A stretch of DNA of 64,000 bases from Cephalotus follicularis (GCA_001972305.1 BDDD01002913.1:192565-256564), one strand, 5' to 3'; numbered from the stretch's first letter, positions 1-11,852 are shown. Notes: a model not told the origin generated them from the letters alone. Translations and numbers: made by a program.

Positions 1-1139
1 ATGTCCATCCAACTTGGTCTATCTCACTACAATCTATCACTTGTGTTTGACACATTCCATTGCAATGAAATGAAATGGGTCGGCAACATATGGTCGTGTA
101 GGTATATTATATGCTGTGTGTGCAATAGTATAACAATGTATTCCATGTCTGCATCGGTACAATCGTGTGAATGTGCAACAGTAAAATGGTGTGTCATGTA
201 ATGCAATAGTATAATAATATGTATGGCATGTCATATGCATGAATGACAGTTGGGGACAGCTTCGGTATACCAACCGTCCCTAAGCGGTGGTATACTTGGC
301 TAGTCCTAATCACATCAAAGGCTATAAGCCTGCAGACACTCCGTAACAAACATGATCATACATAGGGACAAACAATCCATAGGGTCCATCCCACTATCTA
401 CACACTCTCTGAGTCATACATGAGTAGGGTTGAGATAACACCGACCACACCATGCTTACTCTAGGGCTTGTCCTCTATGGTCCCAGCCCATATTGTTTCG
501 ACTGTCCACAATGGTCCCAGCCTATATCGTCTCGAATGTCAACTATGGTCCTAGCCTATATTGTCTCGACTGTCCACTATGCTCCCAATCTATATCATCT
601 CGATTGTCCGCAATGGTCCCAGCCTATATAGTATCGAGTGTCCACTATGGTCCCAGCCTATATCGTCTCGACTGTCCACTATGGTCCCAGACTATATGAT
701 GTGGTCTACCATTCATAACCTTCATGACGGAAATGAAGATTATGAATGGGTTATCTCTTTTGGTCTCAACCAATAACAACCAACATTCATAGCTGTACCC
801 CGTAATACTCGTAACCCGTAATCGTATTAATGTAGAAATGATAGGGACCTAATAAAAAGGATCACGTAGGATCCACGTCCGTCAAAACAGTTATAAAACA
901 GCTTTTCGTAACAGTTTTTAGTAACAATTGTTGGTCCCTATCGAAGTTTGTAAAACAATGGAGAGGAAGTCTAATTAGGATGTCGGTGTCCAGATGTCCT
1001 AAAGGAACTATCCTAACCATTCTTGAAAATCATTTCAAAACCCATTTTAATGGTTATAAAGCACTTTTATAAAACTTCTCTCTTAAAAGTTTACTTTGGA
1101 ATATCAATTTAGAAACGAAAGATGTTAAAGAGGATTTCC
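1..1139 (-). mobile_element. LTR B, left piece (Ty3-like LTR, runs off window)
   Basis: Read on the minus strand, this piece matches the distal part of the LTRs of element G: for example 241-330 against 40683-40790, and 715-760 against 40336-40390 and 47697-47740. The two families are related but not identical. The piece joins 12606-14005 exactly once the 1140-12605 insertion and its target repeat are removed; the sequence around 1130-1139 then continues into 12606 just as it does near 39920-39950 of G. The distal end of the LTR lies left of position 1. It is non-coding, and short open frames here are chance. Confidence 0.8.
479..700 (+). repeat. 34-bp minisatellite, about 7 units
   Basis: The phrase ggtcccagcctatat recurs at 479, 513, 547, 581, 615, 649 and 683, an exact 34-bp period. 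Units differ by a few bases and keep a ctcgactgtcc segment. The matching place in element G's LTRs (about 40490-40540) is not expanded, so the array grew inside this LTR lineage. 34 is not a multiple of three, so no long frame is kept. Confidence 0.9.
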
Positions 1140-1420
1140 TGTAGCGCCTCGGAATTTGTCGAAATTATCATATGAATAATTGTCGTCAGTTACGGCTTAG
1201 AGTATCGCCACAATACATCCCAATAGAGGCCGAGGCAAAATAAGAATTGCCTGTTAAAGCTGCAATGATGAGGCCCAATAATTGTGTCGCTATCGTGCTT
1301 TGTTTTAAATGGGCTATTGGAGTAATCGATATCAAAACAAGCAACATATGGGAGCCCCAATCTTATAATTAAAGGAGAAGACACATTATTATGGAGAAAG
1401 GGACAAATGAGGAAACAATG

Positions 1421-1437
1421 CTTATATATATATATAC
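1421..1437 (+). promoter_or_regulatory. TATA box of LTR C
   Basis: A TTATATATATATATA run lies about 280 bp into the LTR. A strongly purine-rich leader follows (1450-1630), typical of transcribed plant LTR leaders. Assignment is by position and composition only. Confidence 0.5.
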
Positions 1438-1889
1438 ATGGCGCATGGGTGAAAGAAGAAAGGAGAAAAGAAAAAAGAAAAAGAAAGAAAGAAAAAGAAA
1501 GGAGAAAAGGGAGAAGGCTGCGAGAAAAGAGAATAAAGATGAGAAAAGGAAAAGAGAAGAGAATGAGGGAGAGTTCGGCGGAGAAAGAAGAGAAGAAGAG
1601 AAACATGTGTCGGGAGAAGAGAGCTCATCACACTCTCTATCTTCACCTCGTCTTCTCTTCTCCTGGGCTCGATGATGCCAGCGATGCAAGAAGGAGAGCA
1701 GCGGCGCACGACGGCAAGAAGAAGCCAGCTGCACCAAGCCATTCCAACCCAATCCAGCTGCTGTAAATCTAGGTGCAATATACTTCTTACTATGCCTTGA
1801 ATTTGAATTGAACGTGGAATGGGAGGAATGGTGGATTGAAGGGAGTTTGATGCGACCTTTTCCCCTGTTTGTAGTGCTTCTGCTAGTCA

Positions 1890-2265
1890 ACGCGTCGATG
1901 TCAACCCCTGAGAATGCACAACTGACGCCTTGAAGAAGACTAGTTGACGCGATGCATGTTCCTTAGTGTTTCTGTGCGCTAAACAGCGTTACGCGTCAAT
2001 GCCTTGCATTGTCGTGCATCCAGTACGTCAACACATAACCCAGTACTACGGAGCAATGCGTTAACACCATCTTTGAGACTGTTAGTGCTGAGAGGAAGGG
2101 CAGTGCGTCGATGCACAAAACTAAAGTGCTCTCAGTGCGTCGACGCCTACCGAATATGAATAGAAGATGCATAAGTGATGCGTCGATGCCTAAACCTGGT
2201 ATCAAATGAAGCTAAGGCAGTAGACAACGATGGCGTCAACACTTAGAGGATGGTGTCGACTCCAA
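1890..2265 (+). repeat. GCGTCGA(C/T)GC motif array in LTR C
   Basis: Repeated gcgtcgatg, gcgtcgacgc, gcgtcaatgc and gttgacgcg motifs occur every 20-50 bp, downstream of the putative TATA box. They are the same class of dyad-symmetric motif found in LTRs B, F, G and S. Most are one CpG-type change away from the symmetric form. Confidence 0.75.
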
Positions 2266-2469
2266 AAAGCCCTATTTCTTATGGAGCTTCCGATTTTGCT
2301 TGGGTGTCTATCCTTAAAGGATTCCTTCGTCAGGATAATACCTAAGGCTACTGGGTAGGCCGTTTCTAAGGCCGCCAAGTAGTCTAGGCTTTCTAGGGAG
2401 GCTGACCTCAAGAAGGAAGACCTTCCGAAGTCCTAAGTGAGACTTAGAATGAAGCAACAGTGAGGGCTA

Positions 2470-2625
2470 TGAAGTGTATATGGACAAGTGACCGACCGAA
2501 TGAACCGAAATGGATAAGTAACCTACTGTATGGATTAGAATGAACAAATGTCTGAGTGAATGATTGAATGAATGACCGAGTGAATGATTGATGATTGATT
2601 GGGATGCTAAGTGAATGAACGACCG
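2470..2625 (+). repeat. GAATGA-rich low-complexity tract in LTR C
   Basis: Irregular repetition of gaatgaccg, gaatgattg and gattgattg. It is a degenerate simple repeat without coding potential. Confidence 0.6.
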
Positions 2626-3120
2626 ATTCAAATGGGGAAAACGGTTAACTACTTATATTTGCTGGTATGGAACAGTATATAAATTCAGTCAACCACTAGA
2701 TGTTAACTATATATATGTTCGTATGGGGACAACATATATACCTAATCAACTCTAGATTCTTAGTAGAGTGCTAAATAGATATGGATCGTATTGTATTTGT
2801 AACGACCAGCTCCCGAAACCCGCGCCGTTACAACAATCTGGGATGACTTTAACCATAACCCATGGCACAAACTGGTCATATAAATTTCCTGCTCTCATCT
2901 TCTCCTTCATATTTTTTTCCAAGCACATCACGAGAGCCGAGGACTGGACGTCCACCTGCACCTCGGCTACCCACTGCAGCGGACTGACACCATGCGCCAA
3001 GGTCTTGCCTATCCTCTTCCTCCACTGCAGCGGACCAGACCTACAACAACTTGGACATAGCATTCATGCATTCACACATACATGATAAAGGAAAGAGTAG
3101 AATGAGACAGTCATTTTCAT

Positions 3121-3158
3121 AGTGGTTCGGCACATAAAATGCCTACGTCCACTTCCTT
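3121..3158 (-). other. Conserved LTR module (gtggttcgg ... cctacgtccac), LARD 3' LTR
   Basis: agtggttcgg and gcctacgtccacttcc lie about 10 bp apart, followed by a tgaggttccacta block. The same arrangement recurs at 8826-8862, 57474-57511 and 62363-62398. I recall similar sequence from other plant LTRs but know no assigned function. Confidence 0.7.
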
Positions 3159-4227
3159 AATCATCCATGAGGTTCCACTAGTATGAAGTTCATTACATGT
3201 AGGGTTACATATCTTAGCAAATACTGAGAATGAAAGGATAGCCACGCAGGGCATACGTAGCAGAGAAGCAGCACCAGACTTTATTCATTCAAGGGAGCTA
3301 TGCCAAACCCGAAGCCACTACTCAACCAAAACCCGAGGACCACTCCAATGATGTATTATAAAAAGGAGCAGAGGACTTCAACAAGCGGAGAACCCCAACT
3401 CACCGTTTCATAAAATCATCAACACTGTCTTCCAAAAAACCAACACGCACCGTATCACTTAGACCCGAGGAGAGCACCCACGTGTTCTACACATGATCAC
3501 TTAACATTATCTTCCAAGACACCAACACGCACTGTATCACTAAGACCCGAGGACAGCACCCACATGTTCTACACATGATCACTTAACACCTTTGTCTAAC
3601 GTCAAAGGAAACATATCCTCCACAAACCTTCTCCTCTGCCCTTCTACAAGGAGCGCTTCTTACCATGATCAACGTATGAAAACCCTAGGCATCCACAGAC
3701 CCTTTTCTCTCTAGACCCTTCATCACCACCTCTGCAATATGCCAGACGAGGACCTCTACAACATGTCAGACGATGACCCTTGCAACATGTCAGACCACAA
3801 TGCCAAACCACAAGTATTGCAAGGTACCGGGCCTCAAGCCAGACCATAACCTCTGTAAGGTACCAGACAACAAGCTCCGCATGTACCAGGCCACAAGCAC
3901 TGCGTGCCCAGGATCTCGGCACTTCAAGGGTAAGCACCCGTGCGACGTGGTTTGACAAGTTTGGCATGTCTACGTTCAGGCATTATCCACAACAGCAAGA
4001 TGTATAATGCCACCAAAATTCCACTACTTGCCCGCAGAGAAGCCATGCACACCTGCCCACTACAGAGTAGCAGACCATCCACGGAACAACAGCCCATCCA
4101 TGGATATCAAACCATCCACAGATGCCAACCCACTCCCAACACAAGACCAGCTAGCCCGAGGAGATTCACGCCCGAGAAGGCATCTTTAACAAAACACCAG
4201 AGTAGCCGCTTCACTCAGTCAACGGCC

Positions 4228-4794
4228 GAGGAGACCACCGCACCAGCAATGCCCGGGGAGACCACCACACAAGCAATGCCCGAGAAGACCACCACACAAG
4301 CAATGCCCAGGGAGACCACCACACCAGCAACGCCCGAGGAGACCATCACACAAGCAATGCCCGAGAAGACCACCACACAAGCAATGCCCGGGGAGACCAC
4401 CACACCAGCAATGCCCGAGGAGACCATCACACAAGCAATGCCCGAGAAGACCACCACACAAGCAATGCCCGGGGAGACCACCACGCGAGCAATGCCCGAG
4501 AAGAACACCACACAAGCAATGAACGAGAAGACTATCACACAAGCAATGCTCGAGGAGACCATCACACAAGCAATGCCTGAGGATACCATCACACAAGCAA
4601 TGCCAGGGAAGACCACCACACAAGCAATGCCCGAGAAGACCATCACACAAGCAACGCCCGGGGAGACCACCACACCAGCAATGCCCGAGGAGACCATCAC
4701 ACAAGCAATGCCCGAGAAGACCATCACACAAGCAATGCCCGGGGAGACCACCACACCAGCAATGCCCGAGGAGACCATCATACAAGCAATGCCC
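4228..4794 (+). repeat. 27-bp minisatellite, 21 units (LARD 3' LTR)
   Basis: There are 21 consecutive 27-bp units; translated on the plus strand each gives a nonapeptide such as EETITQAMP, EKTTTQAMP or GETTTPAMP. A three-unit (81-bp) higher-order block is repeated at units 5-7 and 8-10 and again near the end. Because 27 is a multiple of three, one plus frame and two minus frames stay open (188 codons each on minus). This explains the long ORFs without implying a protein. Confidence 0.95.
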
Positions 4795-4959
4795 GAGGAG
4801 CTTTACTCAACACCTGACATCATACTTACACACTTCCATAGCCGGAACCACCTCGGTAAGCACAAATAACAACTCCATTGAAGATCCATCAACGTGGTCA
4901 TGGGCTACAGGACTTTACACATCCCTCATATACGCATATAGATACCCACTTCCAGCGCA

Positions 4960-5140
4960 CCGTATGAACATCGATAGAAGGGCTACGCGAGCACTCCTTC
5001 CTCGATAATCACACGTTTGGCGCACCTCACTACATGAACATCGATCGAGGGGCTACATAAGCCCACCCGCGTCGGCAATCATGAGCTCAGCACTACACCA
5101 TATGAACATCAATAGAGGAGTTACCTCGTCGGCAATCATG
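4960..5140 (-). repeat. catcgat-aggggct repeat, 3 units (LARD 3' LTR)
   Basis: The phrase atgaacatcgat-agaagggctac recurs three times at roughly 65-70 bp spacing, each followed by a tcg-caatcatg end. The same unit occurs in the LARD interior (7220-7900) and in the other LTR (10550-10730), so the LTR and the interior share this repeat. Confidence 0.75.
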
Positions 5141-6003
5141 TAGCGTTAGTTTCATCCAAGGGGCCTGCGAATCACCGCTCAACCACTACCAAGGAGGCAC
5201 TTCAACTGGTAAATGCTAGGGAAGATGCTCGACATGCACTGCTCACCAAGGGACGCCCGACGTGGACTACTCTGCATGGAAAGCTTACCATGCACTGCTC
5301 GGCAGGGGATGTACATCAAACTGACTCCACTGCCAGGACGCACATCGCACTAACTCCCTGGCAAGAACACATATCTTACATGGCCATAACAGTTGTATTC
5401 GTCACATAATATCCGAGGAACCTCGTCTACCCAGAATCTAAATGCTAAAACACAAACTCATAAAACAACTCAACACAAAATGGTTAAGTTAGTATAACCA
5501 TAAATGAAACCATAGTAAAACGTCACATACCTGGGTCTCTCAATACCAGCTCCTGCAACGATTACCAGTTCCTTGGAACTCCGAATCCCCCCCACTGGAT
5601 TCTTCATATTCCCAGAACTCGTACAGCCCACCTAGAGCCTCGGATCTACCAGCAGATCCACGTTTCGCCATCTCAGATGTCAAACACACCAGGGATACCA
5701 ACTCACTGCTCAATGTACTAAGGAACTCCGAATCCACCATAGCACACTCAGGTAAGGACATCAAAGACCAGTGAGAATCACCTTCAACCACGTTTGACTA
5801 CAGAAGAAATGGAGAAGAAGAGAAACAAGACTTGTAGAGGAGATGGTCGGTCACGCCAGAAGTAAGGATACAACGAAGAGGAAGCTTGAACCTCACAGGG
5901 AGTACTCAAAACTTACCCAGACAGAGTTCACTCGGCGTCTTCCCTTTTCTTCCTAGCTACTTCTTACTGACATCCTCCTTCCTTCCTTCTGCCCACGGTG
6001 CCA

Positions 6004-6011
6004 GATATATC
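6004..6011 (-). promoter_or_regulatory. TATA-like box, LARD 3' LTR
   Basis: GATATATC lies about 240 bp from the LTR start on the minus strand. The other LTR keeps it at 11605-11612. Confidence 0.4.
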
Positions 6012-7713
6012 ACTTTACACACTCTCCCTGACACACGTCCTTTCAGATTGGAAATGGTTAGCTTCTCTTGTAAGCTTCACTTATGGGCTTAGTCAAAATA
6101 AATGACTCTTCTCAACCCACGCCACTTTGGGCCTTAATATCTCACAAGAGAGGACTCCCAAATGGCTCGAGGAAAATAATAAAACCCAAACCAGGCCTTA
6201 ACAAGCATATGACAAATAGGATCCTCTGAAAAACCGTACCTGGGTATTACAATCCCCCCCCCCCCCCTTAAGAATTTTGTCCCAAAATTCGCTCGTCGAC
6301 CATGACGGAAGCCGAAGAGAGATCACGCAAGTCGGTAAGACCTTCATAATGCCTGACGAACCCACCCAAGCAAGGACTCCATAGTTCATAGTCTGAGGAC
6401 TCCTCAAGGTCCAGAGGTGCTATCCAACATAAGTATGAGGCCAACCCATCCGAGGAAACAGCTCAGCAAGATATTCATCTTCAGAGGAATTAAGGCTGTC
6501 CAGGAAAATCACAGTATCAGGGGATCAGAGGATGCTTAAGACTATGGGAACGACTTGGAAATAGATGAGCTTCTCTGTAGTCATAACCACAGCAATCCTC
6601 CACAACATGCTGATACAAAAAATAAGATACAACCTGCTGGACCAACCATCAGCAGTGATAAAAGAGCTATGCCAGAAGTCCATAGACCATAGGAGTTTAG
6701 CTAGAAAATTCATTAGCAACATATATGAACAGATACCACTACCCGACCGGATTGACCATCGATCATAATATATGATGTGCCAACATCACGTCAGCAAGAT
6801 AACAAGATAGGTCGGAACCATGTTGGCCTTGTCTTGAGATCCTCAACCCTGGTGGAGCCACATCCGCAATACCTGTAAAACAACACATCATACCAAAACC
6901 TTGGCCCACAGGCCCATACAAGCATCTGCCGCCGAAAATCTATCAGCTCATCTCAACGGCACGTACACCGGCCCGGAGGAAAAGTCATGGCTATAGGGCG
7001 TGCACCATCCACACTCATGTCAACACATGGATACCATGACTAGGTCTCCAACAAAGGTTCTTCGGCCCCGCAAGCACGATCCTTCCCCCTGAGGACTCAT
7101 GACCGCTCCACAGGGGTTCCCTGCTGATCAGGCATGGCCCTCCCCCTGAGAGTTAAAGCAGATCACCAACGTTGATGAGGGGCCAGCTACCGTAGCACCC
7201 ACACAACCTCATTAGCTTAGTGTAGGAGAGCATCGATCGAGGGGCCCGCGTATCACCGCCCGAGCTCCGCCCTCGTCGGCAATCACCTAGCTCCACTGGC
7301 AACTTCCATCGGAGGTCCTCGGCTCGCAAGCATGACCCATCCCCGAGGGGCAATGCATAAACAATGAACATCGACTTAGGGGCTTGCATGCAGTGCCCTC
7401 GTTTGCAAGCATGATGAGGACATCGACTGGGAGGTCGGTGCATCACCGCTCAACCCATCCCTGGTCAGCAACCCCATGTCCGAGAACTCAGCATGGTCTG
7501 ACCAAAGAAGTAGCAGATCCTTGGTTGCCCCCACACATCATTCCATCATAGACCAATGAAATGAGCAGATCCGAGTATGGAACCCAGGCACAGTCACACC
7601 CAACAGTTCATCATAGACAATGGCACTGCTGAATGGAATTGGGATCGAACACCCACTACTCCTCGGCCATGAGAGCCTCGCATATCCAGTTCCACCAGCA
7701 TCTGTAACCGTAC

Positions 7714-7905
7714 CATGAACATCGATCGAGGGGCTACGCAAGCACCCCCTCGTTGGCAATCATGTACAAGAGCAGTATCGTGAACATCGAGAGAAGGGCT
7801 ACGCAACCACACCTTCACCGGCAAATCACATGCAAGAGCAGCATCGTGAACATTGAGAGAAGGGCTACACAAGCACACCTTCACCGGCAATCATATGCAA
7901 GGGCA
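7714..7905 (-). repeat. ~66-bp tandem repeat, 3 units
   Basis: Units start with gtgaacatcgag- or atgaacatcgatcg-type phrases at about 7714, 7779 and 7845 and end in ggcaatcatatgcaag-type phrases. The length is a multiple of three, so a 98-codon minus frame stays open; I regard it as a repeat artefact. Confidence 0.8.
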
Positions 7906-8485
7906 GTCCACAATGTCTGTTGGCAAGAGTAGCGAATCCTACGTGTCTGCACTCAACGCAACAATTCATTATAGACCGACGAAAGGTGCAGATATGGGTA
8001 TGGAACCTAGGGGCAGTATCACTTAACAATCAAATCATAGACCCATGGACTGTTAGATGGCCATGGGATCAAACCCAAACTTATCCTCACCCAGGGGGGC
8101 TCAAACTTAGCAAGCCACATAGCATAGAACCTGTCACCACACATTCTCAGCACATGTGTTAGTTTTTAAAGAACAGGTGATAGAAATAAGAAAATCACAT
8201 AAGGAAATGCAGTTTTCCTACTTACTGATCCTCTGCAACCACTGCCACTTACTAGATTCTCAGCTTACCAGGTGCTTGACGCTCTGGATTACTTTTCAGG
8301 CCCAAGTCCAGTGACAAAACAAACTGATGCCCTCCAAATAAACCATCTGTCATACCAAAAAATGGAGAATCCCAACCTCAGTGTTGTCACATACTCCTCG
8401 CACTCAGAGGAATCACCAACTTCCCATTTTAAAGTTCCTCCCAACATCAAAGAATTTCAGAACCACATGAATCACTAAACCGGTC

Positions 8486-8497
8486 TCTCTGATACCA
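8486..8497 (-). other. Primer-binding site of the LARD
   Basis: The minus strand reads TGGTATCAGAGA, matching the 3' end complement of plant initiator Met-tRNA. It lies 5 bp from the LTR end at 8503 and fixes the orientation. Confidence 0.85.
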
Positions 8498-8502
8498 AAA
8501 GT

Positions 8503-11500
8503 TGTAACGACCCGCTCCAGAAACCCGAGCTGTTACAAGAATGTGGGATGACTTTAACCATAACCCATGGCACAAACTGGTCATATAAATTTCCTTCTCT
8601 CATCTTCTCCTTCATATTTTTTTTCCAAGCACATCACGAGACCAGAGGACTGGACGTTCACCTGCACCTCGGCTACCCACTGCAGTAGACTGACACCACG
8701 CGCCAAGGTCTTGCCTATCCTCTTCCTCCATAGCAGATGACCAGACCTACAACAACTTGGACATAGCATTCACGTATTCACACATATATGATAAAGGAAA
8801 TAGTAGAATGAGATCGTCATTTCCATAGTGGTTCAGCACAGAAAATGCCTACGTCCACTTCCTCAATCGTCCATGAGGTTCCACAAGTATGAAGTTCATT
8901 ACATGCAGGGTTACATAGCTTAGCAAATATTGAGAATGAAAGGATAGCCACACAGGCCATACATAGCAGAGAAGCCGCACCAAACTTCATTCATTCAAGG
9001 GAGCTATGCCAAACCAGAAGCCACTACTCAACAAAACCCGAGGACCACTCTGAGGATGTATTATAAAAAAGAGCAGAGGATTTCAATGAGCGGAGAACCC
9101 CAACTCACCGTTTCATTAAATCCTCAACACTGTCTTCAAAAACACCAATACGCACTGTATCACTTAGACCCGAGGAGAGCACCCACGTGTGCTACACGTG
9201 ATCACTTAACATTGTCTTCCAAGACACAAACACGCACAGTATCACTTAGACCCGAGGAGAGCACCCACATGTTCTACACGTGATCACTTAACACCTTGGT
9301 CTAAGGTCAGAGGAAACACATCCCCTACAGACCTTCTCCTCTGCCCTTGTAAAAGGAGCACTCCTTCCCAAGATCAACATATGAAACCCCTAGGCATCCA
9401 CAGACCCTTTTCTCTCTAGACCCTTGATCACCACCTCTGCAATATGCCAGACGAGAACCTTTGCAACATGTCAGACGACGACCCCTGTAACATGTTAGAC
9501 CACAACACCAGACCACCAGTATTGCAAGGTACCGGGCCACAAGCAAGACCACAACCTCTGCAAGGTACCAGACAACAAGCTCCGCAAGTACCAGGCCATA
9601 AGCACTACAAGGTACCAGACAACAAGAACTGCCTGCCCAGGAGCTTGACACTTCAAGGGTACACACCCCTGCAACGTAGTTCGGCAAGTTTGGCATGTCT
9701 ACCTTCAGGCATCATCCACAACAGCAAGATGTAGAATGCCACAACAATTCCACTACCTGCCCGCAGAGAAGCCATCCACACTTTCCCACTACAGAGTACC
9801 AGACCATCCACGGAACAACAACCCATCCATGGATATCTAACCATCCACAGATGCCAACCCACTCCCAACACCAGACTAGGTAGCCCGAGGAGATTCACGC
9901 CCGAGAAGGCATCTTCAACAAAACACCAGAGGAGCCACTTCGCTCAGTCAACGCCTGAGGAGACCACCACACAAGCAATGCCCGGGGAGACCACCACACC
10001 AGCAATGCTCGGGGAGACCACCGCACAAGTAATGCCCGAGAAGACCACCACACCAGTAATGCCCGAGGAGACCATCACACAAGCAATGCCCGAGAAGACC
10101 ACCACACAATTAATGCCTGAGAAGAACACCACACAAGAAATCCCTGAGAAGACCATCACACAAGCAATGCCCGAGGAGACCATCACACAAGTAATGCCCG
10201 AGGAGACCAGCACACAAGCAATTCCCGGGAAGACCACCACACAAGCAATGCTCGAGAAGACCATCACACAAGAAATGCCCGGGGAGACCACCATACCAAC
10301 AATGCCCAAGGATACCATCACACAAGCAATGCCCAAGAAGACCATCACAGAAGCAATGCCCGAAGAGGCCATCACACAAGCAATACCCGAGGAGCTTTAC
10401 TCAACACCCGACATCATACTCACACATTTCCATAGCCAGAACCACCTCGGCAAGCACAAATAACAACTATGTTGAAGATCCATCAACGTGGTCATGGGCT
10501 ACAGGACTGTACACATCCCTCATGTACGCATATAGATACCCACTTCCAAAGCACCGCATGAACATCGATAGAAGTCTACGTGAGCACTCCTTCCTCGACA
10601 ATCAAACGTTTGGCGTACCTCACTACATGAACATCGATCGAGGGACTACCAAGCCCACCCCCATCGGTAATCATGAGCTCAGCACTACACCATATGAACA
10701 TCGATAGAGGAGCTACCTCGTCGACAATCACGTAGCGTTAGTTTCGTCCAAGGGGCTCGTGAATCACCACTTAGCCACTATCGAGGAGGCACTTCAACTG
10801 GTAAATGCTGAAGAAGATGCTTGACATGCACTGCTCACCAAGGGATGCCTGATGTGGCCTACTCTACAAGGAAAGCTTACCATGCACAGCTCGACAGGGG
10901 ATATACATCAAACTGGTTCGTCTACCAGGACGAACATCGCACTAACTCCCTGGCAAGAACACACATCTTACATGGCCATAACAGCTGTATTCGTCACATA
11001 AGATCTAAGGAACCTCATCTACCTAGAATCTAAATGCTAAAACACAAACTCACAAAACACCTCAACACTAAATGGTTAAGTTAGTATAACCATAAACGAA
11101 ACCACAGTAAAACGTCACATACCTGGGTCTCTCAATACCAGCTCCTGCAACGATTACCATTTTCTTGGAACTTCGAATCCCCCCCACTAGAATCTTCATA
11201 TTCCAGAACTCGTACAACCCACCTAGAGCTTCGGATCTACCAGCGGATCCATGTTTCGCCATCTTAGATGTCAAACACACAGGGGATACCAACTCACTAC
11301 TCAGTGCACTGAGGAACTCCGAATCCACCATACCACACTCGGGTAAGGACATCAAAGACCAGTGAGAATCACCTTCAACCACGTTTGACTACAGAAGAAA
11401 TGGAGAAGAAGAGAAACAAGACTTGTAGAGGAGATGCTCGGTCACGCCAAAAGTAAGGATCCAACGAAGAGGAAGCTTGAACCTCACACGGAGTACTCAT

Positions 11501-11852
11501 AACTCACGCAGACAAAGTTCACTCGAAGTCTTCCCTTTTCTTCCTTCTTCTTCTTCCAACCTACTTCTCACTGACTTCCTCCCTTCCTTCTGCCTAAGGC
11601 GCCAGATATATCACTTCACACACTCTCCCTGACACACGTCCTTTCACATTTGAAATGGTGAGCTTCTCTTGTAAGCTTCACTTATGGGCTTAGTTAAAAT
11701 AAATTACTCTTCTCAACCCACGCCACTTTGGGCCTTAATCTTGCACAATAGATGACTCCCAAATGGCTTAAGAAAAATAATAAAACCCAAACTAGGCCTT
11801 AACAAGCAGATGACAAAGAGGATCCTCTGCAAAATCGTACCTACCTATTAAT
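8503..11852 (-). repeat. LARD 5' LTR (right copy)
   Basis: It is a direct-repeat partner of 2798-6251 over its whole length, with small indels. It contains the conserved module (8826-8862), the 27-bp array (9957-10388), the catcgat repeat (10550-10730) and a TATA-like box (11605-11612). The 100-bp length difference between the LTRs is mostly accounted for by array size (21 against 16 units). Confidence 0.88.
9957..10388 (+). repeat. 27-bp minisatellite, 16 units (LARD 5' LTR)
   Basis: Same repeat as 4228-4794 but with 16 units. An EKNTTQ-type unit (unit 7 here, unit 11 in the other LTR) anchors the alignment. Downstream there are 10 units here against 11 there; upstream 6 against 10. The size change is therefore mostly on the side where the other copy shows the 81-bp higher-order block. 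Confidence 0.95.

Larger units (their letters stand above)
2798..6251 (-). repeat. LARD 3' LTR (left copy)
   Basis: On the minus strand it starts TGTAATACCC at 6251 and ends GTCGTTACA at 2798. Parts in minus order: TATA box near 6004-6011, a pyrimidine/purine leader near 5780-6000, a repeated catcgat-aggggct motif (4960-5130), a 27-bp array (4228-4794), and a ggttcgg / cctacgtccac module (3121-3158) about 320 bp from the end. The 309-residue open frame at 3940-4869 is only the 27-bp array being open, not a gene. Confidence 0.88.
6252..8502 (-). mobile_element. LARD interior, non-coding
   Basis: This 2.25 kb lies between the LTRs. A polypyrimidine run (14 C at 6254-6267, the polypurine tract on the minus strand) marks one end and the primer site the other. 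Between them I see no retroviral domain. It carries scattered catcgat-gaggggc repeats (7220-7900) and repeated atcatagac-aatg phrases (7550-7620, 7965, 8035). The short open frames at 6565 and 7594 match nothing I recognise. Similar atcatagac phrases reappear at 59190-59280, which points to a relative at the right of the window. Confidence 0.75.
2798..11852 (-). mobile_element. LARD-like non-autonomous LTR retrotransposon
   Basis: The element has two long direct repeats (2798-6251 and 8503-11852, ~3.45 and 3.35 kb) around a 2.25 kb interior. Orientation is minus: an initiator-Met-type primer site abuts the right LTR (8486-8497, complement TGGTATCAGAGA), and a polypurine tract (complement of 6253-6270) abuts the left LTR. 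Flanking repeats are gtatt (2793-2797) and atatt (11853-11857), one mismatch. No gag, protease, RT, RNase H or integrase is recognisable in either strand, so it would depend on a helper element for proteins. This architecture is that of large retrotransposon derivatives. In the first ~105 bp the LTRs differ at roughly seven positions by eye, so the insertion is not recent. It sits inside solo LTR C. Confidence 0.88.

Noticed and set aside
1190-1890. Overlapping frames of 94-173 codons on both strands
   Set aside because: They lie in the GA-rich leader of solo LTR C. Low complexity explains the open frames.
4215-4785. Two 188-codon minus frames, one cysteine/glycine-rich and one hydrophobic
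   Set aside because: They are shadows of the same 27-bp array; composition follows the unit sequence.
3940-4869. 309-codon open frame, repeat protein
   Set aside because: Almost all of it is the 27-bp minisatellite inside an LTR. Two minus frames over the same DNA are equally open, and no domain is present.
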